Positions 35,232 through 43,427 of a stretch of 64,000 nt of DNA are shown here, piece after piece. A program made the position numbers and the translations under genes. Position 1 is the stretch's first letter; each line of letters opens with the position of its first letter. The notes under the pieces were generated by a model. The model was not told the DNA's origin. It made no database searches and saw nothing but the letters and a program-made list of their open reading frames with translations. The stretch spans positions 3,141,313 through 3,205,312 of the forward strand of contig NZ_CP013141.1 of assembly GCF_001442535.1 (NCBI RefSeq), read 5' to 3'. Source of the DNA: Lysobacter antibioticus. Its GTDB lineage: Bacteria; Pseudomonadota; Gammaproteobacteria; Xanthomonadales; Xanthomonadaceae.

Positions 35232-35951
35232 ATGAATCGAATGCCTCGTTCCGCAAGTTTGACCCGGAGAATCGTCGAGGCCCTCGGCGAGGCGATCGTC
35301 ACCGGCCACTACGGTCCGGAACAGGCCTTCCCGATCGAGGCCGAGTTATGCGTGCAATTGCGCGCCAGTCGCAGCATCGTGCGCGAGGCGGTCAAGATGC
35401 TTACCGCCAAGGGCTTGCTCAGCGCGCGTCCCAAGCGCGGCACCATGGTCGAGCCGGAGGCGAACTGGAATCTGCTCGACCCGGACGTCCTGCGCTGGTT
35501 GTTGGAGCGCAAGCCTTCGGTGGAGTTGTTGCTCGAGTTCACCCAGGTGAGGCTCGCGTTCGAGCCGATGGCCGCGATGATGGCGGCGCAGCGCGGCGAT
35601 GCGGCGGCCATCGCCCGGATCGGGGAGGCGATCGCGCGTATGCGGGCGGCCGAGTCGGGCCTCGACGATGCGCTCGAATCCGACATCGCTTTCCATGTGG
35701 CGATCCTGGAAGCGAGCGGCAACCGGTTCTACTCCCGCCTGCGGGATCTCATCGATACCGCGTTGCGGATCTCGATCGTGGTCACCAACCGCTCCAAGGG
35801 CGTGGATTTGGCGAGCGTGAAGGACCATGCGCGCGTGTACGAAGCGATTGCGGCGGGCGACGCCAAGCGTGCGAAGTCGGCCATGCAGGGTTTGCTCGAC
35901 GAGGCGGCGACCTTGATCGAGTCGTTGGCGGCACGGTCCGCGACCGGTTGA
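35232..35951 (+). CDS. dgoR: GntR/FadR-family regulator, DgoR-like
   Basis: A 239-residue FCD-type GntR regulator. The winged helix reads FPIEAELCVQLRASRSIVREAVKML with wing GLLSARPKRGTMV. The linker WNLLDPDVLRWLLE closely resembles E. coli DgoR (WNYLDTDVLQWVLE from memory), and the FCD domain has DIAFHVAILEASGN and KDHARVYEAI with metal-binding His/Asp. GGAG lies 8 nt before the ATG. It follows the symporter gene by 249 bp with no gene between. With the regulator at 29.9 kb this gives two DgoR-like paralogues, so which one senses galactonate is uncertain. Confidence 0.85.
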   Translation: MNRMPRSASLTRRIVEALGEAIVTGHYGPEQAFPIEAELCVQLRASRSIVREAVKMLTAKGLLSARPKRGTMVEPEANWNLLDPDVLRWLLERKPSVELLLEFTQVRLAFEPMAAMMAAQRGDAAAIARIGEAIARMRAAESGLDDALESDIAFHVAILEASGNRFYSRLRDLIDTALRISIVVTNRSKGVDLASVKDHARVYEAIAAGDAKRAKSAMQGLLDEAATLIESLAARSATG

Positions 35952-36154
35952 GTCGGCTTTCGCCAGGAGGATGCAAGCGGTGACGTCGACAACATCGCCT
36001 GGACGAACGGCGGTCGGCTACCGCGTTGCCGTCACAGGCATGGAGGCTTGCGACGACCGAACCTGGCGCGGCGATGACCGGCAGGCTGCGCCGTCGACGA
36101 GGGCGCAGCGGTCGAGGCCGGCCGTCGCGCCGGCCCGGGACGCAGCGAAGCGAA

Positions 36155-36838
36155 TTACGACTGCGCGTTGCGCAGCGGCGGCACCGACTCCAGCCAGGCT
36201 TCGTTGAAGGCCTGCGCGGTCGAGGCGACCTGCGGCGCGGTGGTGCCGGGCTTGTACAGCGTGCCGCCGATACCGAAGCCGACCGCGCCGGCCTTGCGCC
36301 AGATCGCGAGCAGGTCGGTGTGGATGCCGCCGACCGGCAGCACCGCGGTGCCGGCGGGCAGCACTGCGCGCAGGGCGCTCAGCATCGCCGGGCCGAGTGC
36401 GTCGGCCGGAAACAGTTTGAGCCCGTCGGCGCCGGCGTCGAGCGCGGCCAGGCATTCGCTCGGCGTCGCCGCGCCCGGCAGGGCGAGCAGGCCGCAGGCC
36501 TTGGCGTAGCCGATCAGGGCCGGATCGGTGTGCGGGCAGACCATCAGGCGCGCGCCGATGCGGACCAGGGTGTCGACTTCGTCGGCGCGTCGTACGGTGC
36601 CGGCGCCGAGCAGGATCGCATCGCCGAAACGCCGTTGCAGGCGGGCGATGCTCTCGAACGCATCGGGCGAATTCAGCGGCACTTCGATGATGCGCCAGCC
36701 CGCATCCCACAGCGCTTCGCCGACCGGCAGCGCTTCGTCGGGGGTGATGCCGCGCAGGATCGCGACGAACGGCGACTGGACGAGCCAGGCCGGCAGCGTG
36801 CTCGGCAGGGGCAGGGAGGTGGACGTGGCGAGGGTCAT
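36155..36838 (-). CDS. KDPGal/KDPG aldolase, second DgoA-like paralogue
   Basis: A 227-residue class I aldolase with an extra N-terminal stretch of about 20 residues compared with the paralogue at 32.8 kb. Key residues are E52 in IEVPLNSPDA, GAGTVRRA, Schiff-base lysine K141 in GLKLFPAD, and the phosphate loop GGIHTD...GIGGTLYKPG. Its ATG overlaps the stop of the kinase gene (ATGA). As the last gene of the minus-strand operon it should split the 6-phospho product of that kinase into pyruvate and glyceraldehyde-3-phosphate. The operon suggests the gluco-configured product KDPG as well as, or instead of, KDPGal. Confidence 0.9.
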   Translation of the reverse strand: MTLATSTSLPLPSTLPAWLVQSPFVAILRGITPDEALPVGEALWDAGWRIIEVPLNSPDAFESIARLQRRFGDAILLGAGTVRRADEVDTLVRIGARLMVCPHTDPALIGYAKACGLLALPGAATPSECLAALDAGADGLKLFPADALGPAMLSALRAVLPAGTAVLPVGGIHTDLLAIWRKAGAVGFGIGGTLYKPGTTAPQVASTAQAFNEAWLESVPPLRNAQS

Positions 36839-37770
36839 ACGAATCGGGCTGCCTTTGCGATGCGCCACAAGCCGCGGCAAAACGCGGTGTCGCCTTCGAT
36901 GATGTAGTGGGGGATGCCGTAGCGGCGCAGCGCCAGGGCGTAGGTCGCGGCGAGCTTGGCGCCGCCGATCACCGCGACTTCGCCGCCGTCGCCGGGTTCG
37001 TTGTTGGCGGCCAGGCACTCGTAGCCGATCAACAGGCCGGACAGGAACGCCGGCAGTTCCTCGACCGGCGCCGCGTCGCGGACGTTGCGCGCGCGCACGC
37101 CGAACAGCTGGTGCAGCCAATCGGGGCGTTCGCGCGCGGTGTCCAGGCCCTTGATGAAGCCGCGTTCCGACCAGGCCTCGGCCGGCAGGCCGCGCCCGAG
37201 CAGGCTGTGATGCAGCAGCAGGGAGTAAATCTCGCCGGTCGGATAGGTGGAAAACCCAACCACGCCGCCGCCGTCCAGGGTCAGCCATTTGCTGTGCGTG
37301 CCCGGCGCGGCGACGCGCCGGGTGCCGGGCGGCACGCCGAGTGCCTGGGTCTCTTCGCCGCGCATGACGTCGTCGAAGCCGTCGCTGGCGCCGCTGACGC
37401 CGGGCACGATCGCGGCGCGGCGTTGCTTGAACGTCAGCGGCTGCAACGCCGCGGCGAGCGCATCGGCATGGGCGGGCAGCGGCGCGTACGGTGCTTCCTG
37501 CCAACCGTTGCGCGCGCCGACCATGCCCGCCAGCAGGATCGGCGCATCGCCATCGTCGAGGTCGACACTGAGCAAGTCGTCGAGCGCGGCGGCGAAGGCC
37601 TCGGGCGAATGCAGCGAGGCCATGCCGCGCGCGCTCTGGCGCGTGGCGATGATGCCGCCGAGCGCGTCGAAGGCGTGCACGCGCAGATGGGTGGAACCCC
37701 AGTCGACGCCGATCAGGGCGACTGCGGTGCCGGTGTTGGACGTGTTGCGATGGAGCGATTCATCGAGCAT
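36835..37770 (-). CDS. dgoK: 2-dehydro-3-deoxygalactonokinase-type sugar acid kinase
   Basis: A 311-residue kinase of the DgoK family, which phosphorylates 2-keto-3-deoxy sugar acids at C6 with ATP. It begins IGVDWGSTHLRVHAFD, the family's phosphate-binding start; GMVGARNGWQEAPY, VAAPGTHSKWL and STYPTGEIYSLLLHHSLL follow. The start overlaps the end of the deacylase gene by 11 bp, and its stop overlaps the aldolase start. It could serve two routes: KDGal from the dgoD pathway, and KDG made from glucosaminate by the deaminase in its own operon. Confidence 0.9.
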   Translation of the reverse strand: MLDESLHRNTSNTGTAVALIGVDWGSTHLRVHAFDALGGIIATRQSARGMASLHSPEAFAAALDDLLSVDLDDGDAPILLAGMVGARNGWQEAPYAPLPAHADALAAALQPLTFKQRRAAIVPGVSGASDGFDDVMRGEETQALGVPPGTRRVAAPGTHSKWLTLDGGGVVGFSTYPTGEIYSLLLHHSLLGRGLPAEAWSERGFIKGLDTARERPDWLHQLFGVRARNVRDAAPVEELPAFLSGLLIGYECLAANNEPGDGGEVAVIGGAKLAATYALALRRYGIPHYIIEGDTAFCRGLWRIAKAARFV

Positions 37771-39238
37771 GGCGTTCCTCCTCGCGGCGCAGAGCGCGGC
37801 CGCGGCGCTCGCCGGTGGGATGGGCATCGCGCAAGGCGCAGGCACCGCCGACCCAGACCGCGCGTATACCCGCGGCCGGTTGTTTGGGGTCGGCGAAGGT
37901 GGCGCGATCGGCGATGGTGGCGGGGTCGAACAGCACCAGGTCGGCGGCGAGTCCGGGGGCGATGCGTCCGCGCCGTTTCAGACCGAAGCTGTCGGCCGAC
38001 AGCGCGGTCATGCGGCGCACCGCTTCGGGCAGATGGAACAGGCCCTCGTCGCGGCAGTAATGGCCGAGTACGCGCGGAAACGCGCCCCACAGGCGCGGAT
38101 GCGGGTGCGCGTCGTGCGGCAGGCCGTCGGAGCCGATCATGGTGCGGTCGTGGCCGAGCACGCGGCGGACGTCGTCCTCGCGCATCTGGAAATACACCGC
38201 GCCGGCCGGGTGCAGGCGGCGCGCGGCTTCCTTTTGGTCGACTTGCCAATCGGCGGCGATATCGCCCAGGTCGCGACCGGCCTGTTCGGGGTGCGGCGTC
38301 GACCAGCTCACCAGGATCCGGATCACCCCGTCGACGTAATCCGGATCGAGCACGGTCGAGCCGGCGGTGTAGGGATAGGCGTCGAGGCCGACCCAGTGCC
38401 GGCGCCGGCGTTCGTCGATGCGCGCCAGGGTCTCGACGGTGCGGCCCCAGTTCGCGGGGCCGGCGCACTTGTGATGCGACAGCACCACCGGGGTGTGCGT
38501 GGCCTCGCCGGCATCGACGGCTTCGTCGATCGCTTCGAGCACGCCGTCGTATTCGTCGCGCAGGTGCGAGGCGTAGACGCCGCCGTGGGCGCCGCTCTCG
38601 CGGACGAGTTCGATCACTTCGCTGTTCGGCGCGGCCCGGCTCGGCTTGTAAAACAGGCCGCTGGAGAAACCGATCGCGCCGGCCTGCATCGCCTCGCGCA
38701 AGCGCGCGCGCATGCGTTCGATCTCGGCGTCGTCGGCGGCGCGGTCGAGATCGGCGACCTCGGCGATGCGCAGGGTCGAATGACCGACCATGGCCGCCAC
38801 GTTGACCGCCGGGCGCGCCGCGTCGACCGCATCGAGGTAGTCGCGGAAGCGTTCGAAACGGAAATCGGCCTGGCCGCCGATCAACGACAGCGGCGCCGGC
38901 GGTTCGCGGTCGGCGCGCCACGGCGCCAGGCTGATCCCGCAATTGCCGGTGATCACCGTGGTCACGCCTTGGCTGAGCTTGTTGAACACGCCGGGGTCGT
39001 CGAGCACCGCGCGGTCGTCGTGGGTGTGGACGTCGATGAAGCCCGGTGCCAGTGCGAGCCCGCGCGCGTCCTCGCGTTCGCGTCCGTGCAGGCTGTCGGG
39101 CGCGCCGATCGCGGCGATGCGTTCGCCGTCGACGGCGACATCGGCGCGGTAGCCGGGGCCGCCGCTGCCGTCGAGCACCCAGGCATCGGCGATGACCAGA
39201 TCGAAGGTGGCTGCCGCCGGTGCGAATCTTGTGCTCAT
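37760..39238 (-). CDS. N-acyl-D-amino-acid deacylase family amidohydrolase
   Basis: A 492-residue zinc amidohydrolase of the D-aminoacylase family. It has the composite beta-sandwich/TIM-barrel layout: APGFIDVHTHDD with H71 and H73, metal-bridging Cys C100 in VITGNCGISL, SSGLFYKPS, SHLRDE, VVLSHHKCAG, and the catalytic Asp in MIGSDGLPHD. Members remove acetyl groups from D-amino acids. Set between a PLP deaminase and a KDG-type kinase, the better guess is deacetylation of N-acetyl-D-glucosaminate, a D-configured 2-acetamido acid. It overlaps the RpiR gene (4 bp) and the kinase gene (11 bp). Confidence 0.88.
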   Translation of the reverse strand: MSTRFAPAAATFDLVIADAWVLDGSGGPGYRADVAVDGERIAAIGAPDSLHGREREDARGLALAPGFIDVHTHDDRAVLDDPGVFNKLSQGVTTVITGNCGISLAPWRADREPPAPLSLIGGQADFRFERFRDYLDAVDAARPAVNVAAMVGHSTLRIAEVADLDRAADDAEIERMRARLREAMQAGAIGFSSGLFYKPSRAAPNSEVIELVRESGAHGGVYASHLRDEYDGVLEAIDEAVDAGEATHTPVVLSHHKCAGPANWGRTVETLARIDERRRRHWVGLDAYPYTAGSTVLDPDYVDGVIRILVSWSTPHPEQAGRDLGDIAADWQVDQKEAARRLHPAGAVYFQMREDDVRRVLGHDRTMIGSDGLPHDAHPHPRLWGAFPRVLGHYCRDEGLFHLPEAVRRMTALSADSFGLKRRGRIAPGLAADLVLFDPATIADRATFADPKQPAAGIRAVWVGGACALRDAHPTGERRGRALRREEERHAR

Positions 39239-40092
39239 GAGCGGCCGGGAACCTGGGTGCGTTCGACTTCGGCCTTGGCCCGACGCGCTTTCTCGAGCAC
39301 GCCCGGTTCCTGGCGCAGCGCGACCGCGATCGCCAGCATGTCGATCACCGCCAACTGCATCAGCCGCGACACGCCCGGCGAGTACGGCGTTGCCGCGCTC
39401 GACGGCGGCAGCAACAACGGCACGTCGGCGTCCCAGCCCAACGGCGTGCCGGCCTGGGTCAGGGCGATGATGCGCGCGCCGCGCTGCTTGGCGATGCGCA
39501 CGCTGTCGTTGACCTCCGGGCTGCGGCCCGACAGGGAGATCGCGAACAACACGTCGTTGGCGTCGAGCATGCCCGAGGCGAGCCGCTGCAGATGGCCGTC
39601 GCTGTGCGCGGTGGCGGCGATGTCCAGGCGCAGGAAGCGCAGGAAGGCGTCCTGCGCGACCACCCCCGAGCCCGAGCCCACCCCGATGCAGCACACGCGT
39701 CGAGCGCCGGCGATCAAGCCGGCGGCGGCGTCGAGCGCAGCCGGGTCGGTGCGCTCGCGCACATCGTGCAGGGCCGCGGAGATGCTGTCGCAGACCTTGT
39801 GCACCAGGGTCGCGGCGTCGTCGTCCTTGTCGATGGTGACGGTCTGGTAGGGCACGCCGACGGCGAGGCTGTGGGCGAGCTGGACCTTGAACTGGCGCAG
39901 GCCTTCGCAGCCGATCGCGCGGCAGAAGCGGGTCACGCTGGGCTCGGACACGTTGGCGCGTATCGCCAGCGCGCCGATGCTGGCGTGAATCGCGAAGTCC
40001 AGGTCGGCCAGCACGGTCTGCGCGACCTTGCGCTCGGCCGGACGCAAGGTGTCGAGCGCTCCGCGGATCTTGGGGATGAGGTTGTCGGACAC
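39235..40092 (-). CDS. RpiR-family transcriptional regulator with SIS domain
   Basis: A 285-residue regulator: N-terminal HTH_6 domain (LRPAERKVAQTVLADLD, IGALAIRANVSEPSVTRFCRAIGCEGLRQFK) and a C-terminal sugar-isomerase (SIS) domain (VCCIGVGSGSG, LFAISLSGRSPEV, ARIIALTQAGTPL). SIS domains bind phosphosugars, so a phosphorylated 2-keto-3-deoxy acid is a likely effector. The best start is GTG at 40092; no nearby in-frame ATG exists. Its stop overlaps the deacylase start (ATGA). A 23-bp inverted repeat in the divergent promoter at 42.7 kb is a good candidate binding site. Confidence 0.92.
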   Translation of the reverse strand: MSDNLIPKIRGALDTLRPAERKVAQTVLADLDFAIHASIGALAIRANVSEPSVTRFCRAIGCEGLRQFKVQLAHSLAVGVPYQTVTIDKDDDAATLVHKVCDSISAALHDVRERTDPAALDAAAGLIAGARRVCCIGVGSGSGVVAQDAFLRFLRLDIAATAHSDGHLQRLASGMLDANDVLFAISLSGRSPEVNDSVRIAKQRGARIIALTQAGTPLGWDADVPLLLPPSSAATPYSPGVSRLMQLAVIDMLAIAVALRQEPGVLEKARRAKAEVERTQVPGRS

Positions 40093-40173
40093 GATGGGGT
40101 CGTTCCTCGGAAGAATGGTCGATCGCGTCGGTGGCGCGGCGAGTAGAGGGTGTCGATCGCGTCGAGGGCGCGA

Positions 40174-41463
40174 TCAGAAGAAAGTGTTGATCGCGCCGGT
40201 GACGCGATAGCCGTCGTCGACCGTCAGCAGCACCTGCCATTTGTCGAAGGTGGTGCAAGGGTGGGAGATGCCGGTGGCGACGAGATCGCCGACCTGCAGC
40301 GGATGGTCGTGCGGCAGTTCGAGATAGGCATGCTGATCGTTCATCTTGGCGATGCGCGCATCGCGCATCGGCGACGGCGCCGGCTCGCCGGGGCGATGCC
40401 AGCACAGCGGCTTGGGCAGGTCGATGTCGTAGGACGCATCGCGCTTGCCGAGGGTGAGCAGGGCCAGGCCCGGCTCCGGACGCGACTGCACCGCCGCCCA
40501 CACTTCCAGCGCCGGCTGCAGGCCGTGGCGGAAGCTGGCGTCGTGGCGGGTACGCATTTCCTGTTGCAGGCCGTGATAGAAGCCGTGGTCGGAGGTGAGG
40601 TAACACCCCGAGCGCAGTACGCGTCGCAGGGGGCGCGTGGTCGCGCCGACGGTGGCGAAGGCATCGGCGACGAAATCGAAATAAGCCGAGCCGCCGGCGC
40701 TGATCAAAATCTCCTCGCCGTCGAACAGGCCCTCATCGTCGCAGCGACGGGTCAGCTCGACCATTTCGGCGAGCAGGCCGCGCACGCGTGCCAAGTCGCT
40801 GTCGCGGTCGGCGCCGACCCACAGGCCTTCGTAGCCTTCGATGCCGGCCAGGCGCAACGCCGGGCTCGCGGCGACCTCGCGCGCGAGTACCCGCGCGGCG
40901 TCGAGCCCGCGCACGCCGGTGCGGCCGCCTTCGGCGCCGAGTTCGACCAGCACCGGCAATCGACGTTGCGGCGCGAGCCGCCGCATCACATCGGCGAGGC
41001 GTCGTGCGCCGGCCGAGGAATCGACCAGGACCCAGGCCTCGAAACCGGGGTCGTCGCGCAGCAGCGCGGCCAGGCTTTCGATGTCGGCGATCGCGACCGG
41101 CTGATTGGCCAGCAGCACCCGGCGCACGCCGAAACGATGAGCGATGCGCAATTGCGGGATCGTCGCCAGGGTGATCGCCCAGGCGCCGGCATCGAGTTGG
41201 GCCTGGAACAACTGCGGGCTCATGGTGGTCTTGCCGTGCGGCGCGAGCAGGGCGCCGGCGCGTTCGACGAAATCGCGCATCCAGGCGATGTTGTGGGCGA
41301 GGGTGGACTCGCGCAGCACCGCGACCGGATACGACAGAGTGCCGTCGAGAACGTGCAGGCCGAGCCCGCCGATCGCGTCCTGGCGCGTGGCTTGCTGCAA
41401 CGGCAATCCCTTGACGCCGGGGAGCAACAAATTCTGCCCGAGCTGACGCAGCGCCTCGCTCAT
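40174..41463 (-). CDS. PLP-dependent D-amino acid / glucosaminate deaminase-like enzyme
   Basis: A 429-residue fold-type III PLP enzyme (alanine racemase-like barrel) of the D-serine dehydratase/D-threonine aldolase group. PLP-lysine K78 is in LLAPHGKTTMSP. The C-terminal domain has the metal site H401/C403 in ISHPCTTFDKW. Members eliminate ammonia from D-configured 2-amino-3-hydroxy acids. In this operon, D-glucosaminate (a 2-amino-3-hydroxy sugar acid) would give 2-keto-3-deoxygluconate, the substrate for the kinase. D-serine deaminase is the alternative. The start touches the stop of the upstream SDR gene (1-bp overlap); 81 bp separate it from the RpiR gene. Confidence 0.82.
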   Translation of the reverse strand: MSEALRQLGQNLLLPGVKGLPLQQATRQDAIGGLGLHVLDGTLSYPVAVLRESTLAHNIAWMRDFVERAGALLAPHGKTTMSPQLFQAQLDAGAWAITLATIPQLRIAHRFGVRRVLLANQPVAIADIESLAALLRDDPGFEAWVLVDSSAGARRLADVMRRLAPQRRLPVLVELGAEGGRTGVRGLDAARVLAREVAASPALRLAGIEGYEGLWVGADRDSDLARVRGLLAEMVELTRRCDDEGLFDGEEILISAGGSAYFDFVADAFATVGATTRPLRRVLRSGCYLTSDHGFYHGLQQEMRTRHDASFRHGLQPALEVWAAVQSRPEPGLALLTLGKRDASYDIDLPKPLCWHRPGEPAPSPMRDARIAKMNDQHAYLELPHDHPLQVGDLVATGISHPCTTFDKWQVLLTVDDGYRVTGAINTFF

Positions 41464-42239
41464 CAGTACGTCTCCAGAGTGAGTTCGCTGGCCATCACCC
41501 GGTTGCCGGCCATCAGGCCACCATCGACCGGCAACACCGCGCCGCTGATCATGCGAGCCTGCGGCGAAGCGAGGAACCAGGCGGCCTCGGCGATGTCCTC
41601 GGGCGTGGCGAAGTCGCCGAGCGGGTACCACTTCTTCAAGTCCTCGAACACTTGCGGGTGCTTGTCGGCGCGCGCCTGCCAGGCCTGAGTCTTGACCGTG
41701 CCCGGGCAGATCACGTTGGCGCGCAGGCCGAGCCGGCCGTATTCGATCGCGATCGATTTGGCGTAGCTGATCAAGCCGGCCTTGGCCGCGCTGTAGGCCG
41801 GATGGCCGAGTGCGGCGAGGCCGTTGACCGAGCCGATGAAGACGATGTTGCCGCGGGTACGCTTTAGCCCGTCGAGCGCCGCTTCCACGGTGCAGTAGCC
41901 GGCGTTCAAGTTGACGTCGACGTCGCGCTGCCACGCGCCCGGCGCGGTGCCGGCCAGGCTCAGTCCTTCGGCGCTGCCGGCGTTGGCGATGACCGCGCCG
42001 ATCGGGCCGTGCGCTTCGGTGACCGGCGCGAGTGCGGCGCGCAAGGCGTCGAGATCGGACAGCTCGGACGCCGCCGTCAGCACTTGCCCGGGCGCGAAGC
42101 TCGCAGCCAGCGCGGTCAGCGCATCGGCATCGCGATCGTGAGCGAGCACGCGATCGCCGCCGGCGACGAAACGGGCGAGCAATCCTCGGCCGATGCCGCC
42201 CGCGGCTCCGGTGATCAAGGTCAAACGGCTTTGGCTCAT
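41463..42239 (-). CDS. SDR-family oxidoreductase heading the amino-sugar-acid operon
   Basis: A 258-residue classical short-chain dehydrogenase: LITGAAGGIGRGLLARF at the N-terminus, HDRDAD after beta-2 (favouring NAD+), NAG in VIANAGSAEG, catalytic Ser in FIGSVNGLAALG, and YSAAK. The end VDGGLMAGNRVM is typical. It is the first gene of the minus-strand operon. It may oxidise N-acetylglucosamine to its lactone, feeding the deacylase, or act on a 2-keto-3-deoxy acid; the sequence cannot decide. Confidence 0.85.
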   Translation of the reverse strand: MSQSRLTLITGAAGGIGRGLLARFVAGGDRVLAHDRDADALTALAASFAPGQVLTAASELSDLDALRAALAPVTEAHGPIGAVIANAGSAEGLSLAGTAPGAWQRDVDVNLNAGYCTVEAALDGLKRTRGNIVFIGSVNGLAALGHPAYSAAKAGLISYAKSIAIEYGRLGLRANVICPGTVKTQAWQARADKHPQVFEDLKKWYPLGDFATPEDIAEAAWFLASPQARMISGAVLPVDGGLMAGNRVMASELTLETY

Positions 42240-42867
42240 GGGCGGATCATTCCTTCAATGGGGGCGCCCGCCGCGTCGGACCGAGCGCAACGAGGCGATC
42301 GGGAAGCAGCGGGTGGTGACGGTAGACCGGAATATCGCCGATAGCGGAGGTTTTGGGTGTGCTGAGCGAGGCGTCGGCACACTATCTGCGCGAAGCGGGA
42401 TCGTGCGAATCCATGGGTTCCGTCGTGGCGGCCGCGCGGCGAAGGCGCGATCGGTGCGCAGGATTTCGGCCGCAGTTCGACGGTGAAACGGCGCAGGCGC
42501 GGCCCGGCTTGCGTGCCGGTCGCGTGGCTCGGGTGCGCGGCCGGACTCCCAGGCGTGGGGCTTGGGGAATGGGTCACGGCGCGGTTTCCCCTGGGCATCC
42601 GATCATTCCTGTAAATTTAAAACACAGATGGCTTCATGGGCGAAGAAAATGTAGCAGAGGCCATGATAAATCGCCATGTTGCAGTGCAAAATGCATCATG
42701 AAAGTTTGTAAGATACTTTCACGTCGGCAATGGGAAGGCCTTGAATGTGCCATCCGACTCCGAGCGTGGTCGCCATGCTGCCCGCGATCTGCGGGTAGTG
42801 CGGCGGAGCGCGCGCCGGCCGTCGTACCTTCGTTCTTCCCGTTCCTCCTTACGCAGAGAGTCCATCC
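42240..42867. promoter_or_regulatory. Divergent promoter of the two amino-sugar-acid operons
   Basis: 628 bp with no convincing gene. The part at 42605-42725 is notably AT-rich (GTAAATTTAAAACACAG, CATGATAAATCG, GCAAAATGCATCATG) and should hold the promoters and operators. The rest (42250-42600) is GC-rich and featureless to me. Confidence 0.5.
42699..42721. promoter_or_regulatory. Inverted repeat TGAAAGT-N9-ACTTTCA
   Basis: TGAAAGT (42699-42705) and ACTTTCA (42715-42721) form a perfect 7-bp inverted repeat with a 9-bp spacer, in the AT-rich part of the divergent region, 147 bp before ridA. It is a likely operator, best explained by the operon's own RpiR regulator. Confidence 0.6.
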
Positions 42868-43275
42868 ATGAGCGATTCCGATTCCATCGTCCGCTACGGC
42901 CTGGAGCCCAGCGGCGCCGGCGGCCAACAACTGCCATTCTCGCCGGCGGTGCGTGCCGGCGACTTCGTCTACATCTCCGGCCAGGTCGCCATGAACGAGC
43001 GCGGCGAAATCGAGCAGGGCGGCATCGAGGCGCAGACGCGCCGGACCATGGAGAACGTCAAGAAAGTGCTCGGCCTGGCCGGCTGCGACTTGAGCCACGT
43101 GGTCAAGATCACCGTCTGGCTCGACGACACGCGCGACTTCTGGACCTTCAACCGCGTCTACCGCGAGTACTTCGGCGAGCAGCCGCCGGCGCGTTCGTGC
43201 GTGCGCTCGCAAATGATGGTCGATTGCAAGATCGAGATCGAAGCCATCGCTTACAGCCCGCTGAGGGGCGCTTAG
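42868..43275 (+). CDS. ridA: RidA family enamine/imine deaminase
   Basis: A 135-residue RidA/YjgF/UK114 protein that hydrolyses reactive enamine/imine intermediates such as 2-aminoacrylate. The family features are GDFVYISGQVAMNERGEI, QTRRTMENVKKVL, and the end PARSCVRSQMM...CKIEIEAIAY, where the first Arg of PARSCV matches the catalytic Arg of E. coli RidA. It is divergent from the operon with the PLP deaminase. A beta-eliminating deaminase releases just such enamines, so a dedicated RidA makes chemical sense. Confidence 0.93.
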   Translation: MSDSDSIVRYGLEPSGAGGQQLPFSPAVRAGDFVYISGQVAMNERGEIEQGGIEAQTRRTMENVKKVLGLAGCDLSHVVKITVWLDDTRDFWTFNRVYREYFGEQPPARSCVRSQMMVDCKIEIEAIAYSPLRGA

Positions 43276-43399
43276 GAGTGAGGAGTGAGGAGCGAGCGGC
43301 CAACGCCGCCGCTATCCCCGTGTTCTCGACTCGCTACCGGTTCCTCGCTCTTCACTAACTCGTTCCCCACGCCTCGTTTCTCACTCCTGGCTCCTCACC
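43276..43399. repeat. Inverted repeat of GGAGTGAGGAG type
   Basis: GAGTGAGGAGTGAGGAGCGAG (from 43276) is matched in reverse complement by CTCACTCCTGGCTCCTCAC (about 43381-43399), with a shorter CTCGCTCTTCAC block between. It fills the gap between ridA and the GH109 gene. It may fold in the mRNA or be a dispersed repeat. Confidence 0.55.
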
Positions 43400-43427
43400 G
43401 CCCCCATACTCGACCGAGACTCTCTTC

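Noticed and set aside
37760..39238. Reading this operon simply as D-amino acid utilisation
   Set aside because: It leaves the DgoK-type kinase and DgoA-type aldolase, which overlap the deacylase gene, without a role. The amino-sugar-acid reading uses all genes, so I prefer it but keep this as the alternative.
42353..42871. Open frame of 172 codons before ridA
   Set aside because: It runs through AT-rich promoter sequence and the inverted repeat, is Arg/Cys-rich, and has no family features.
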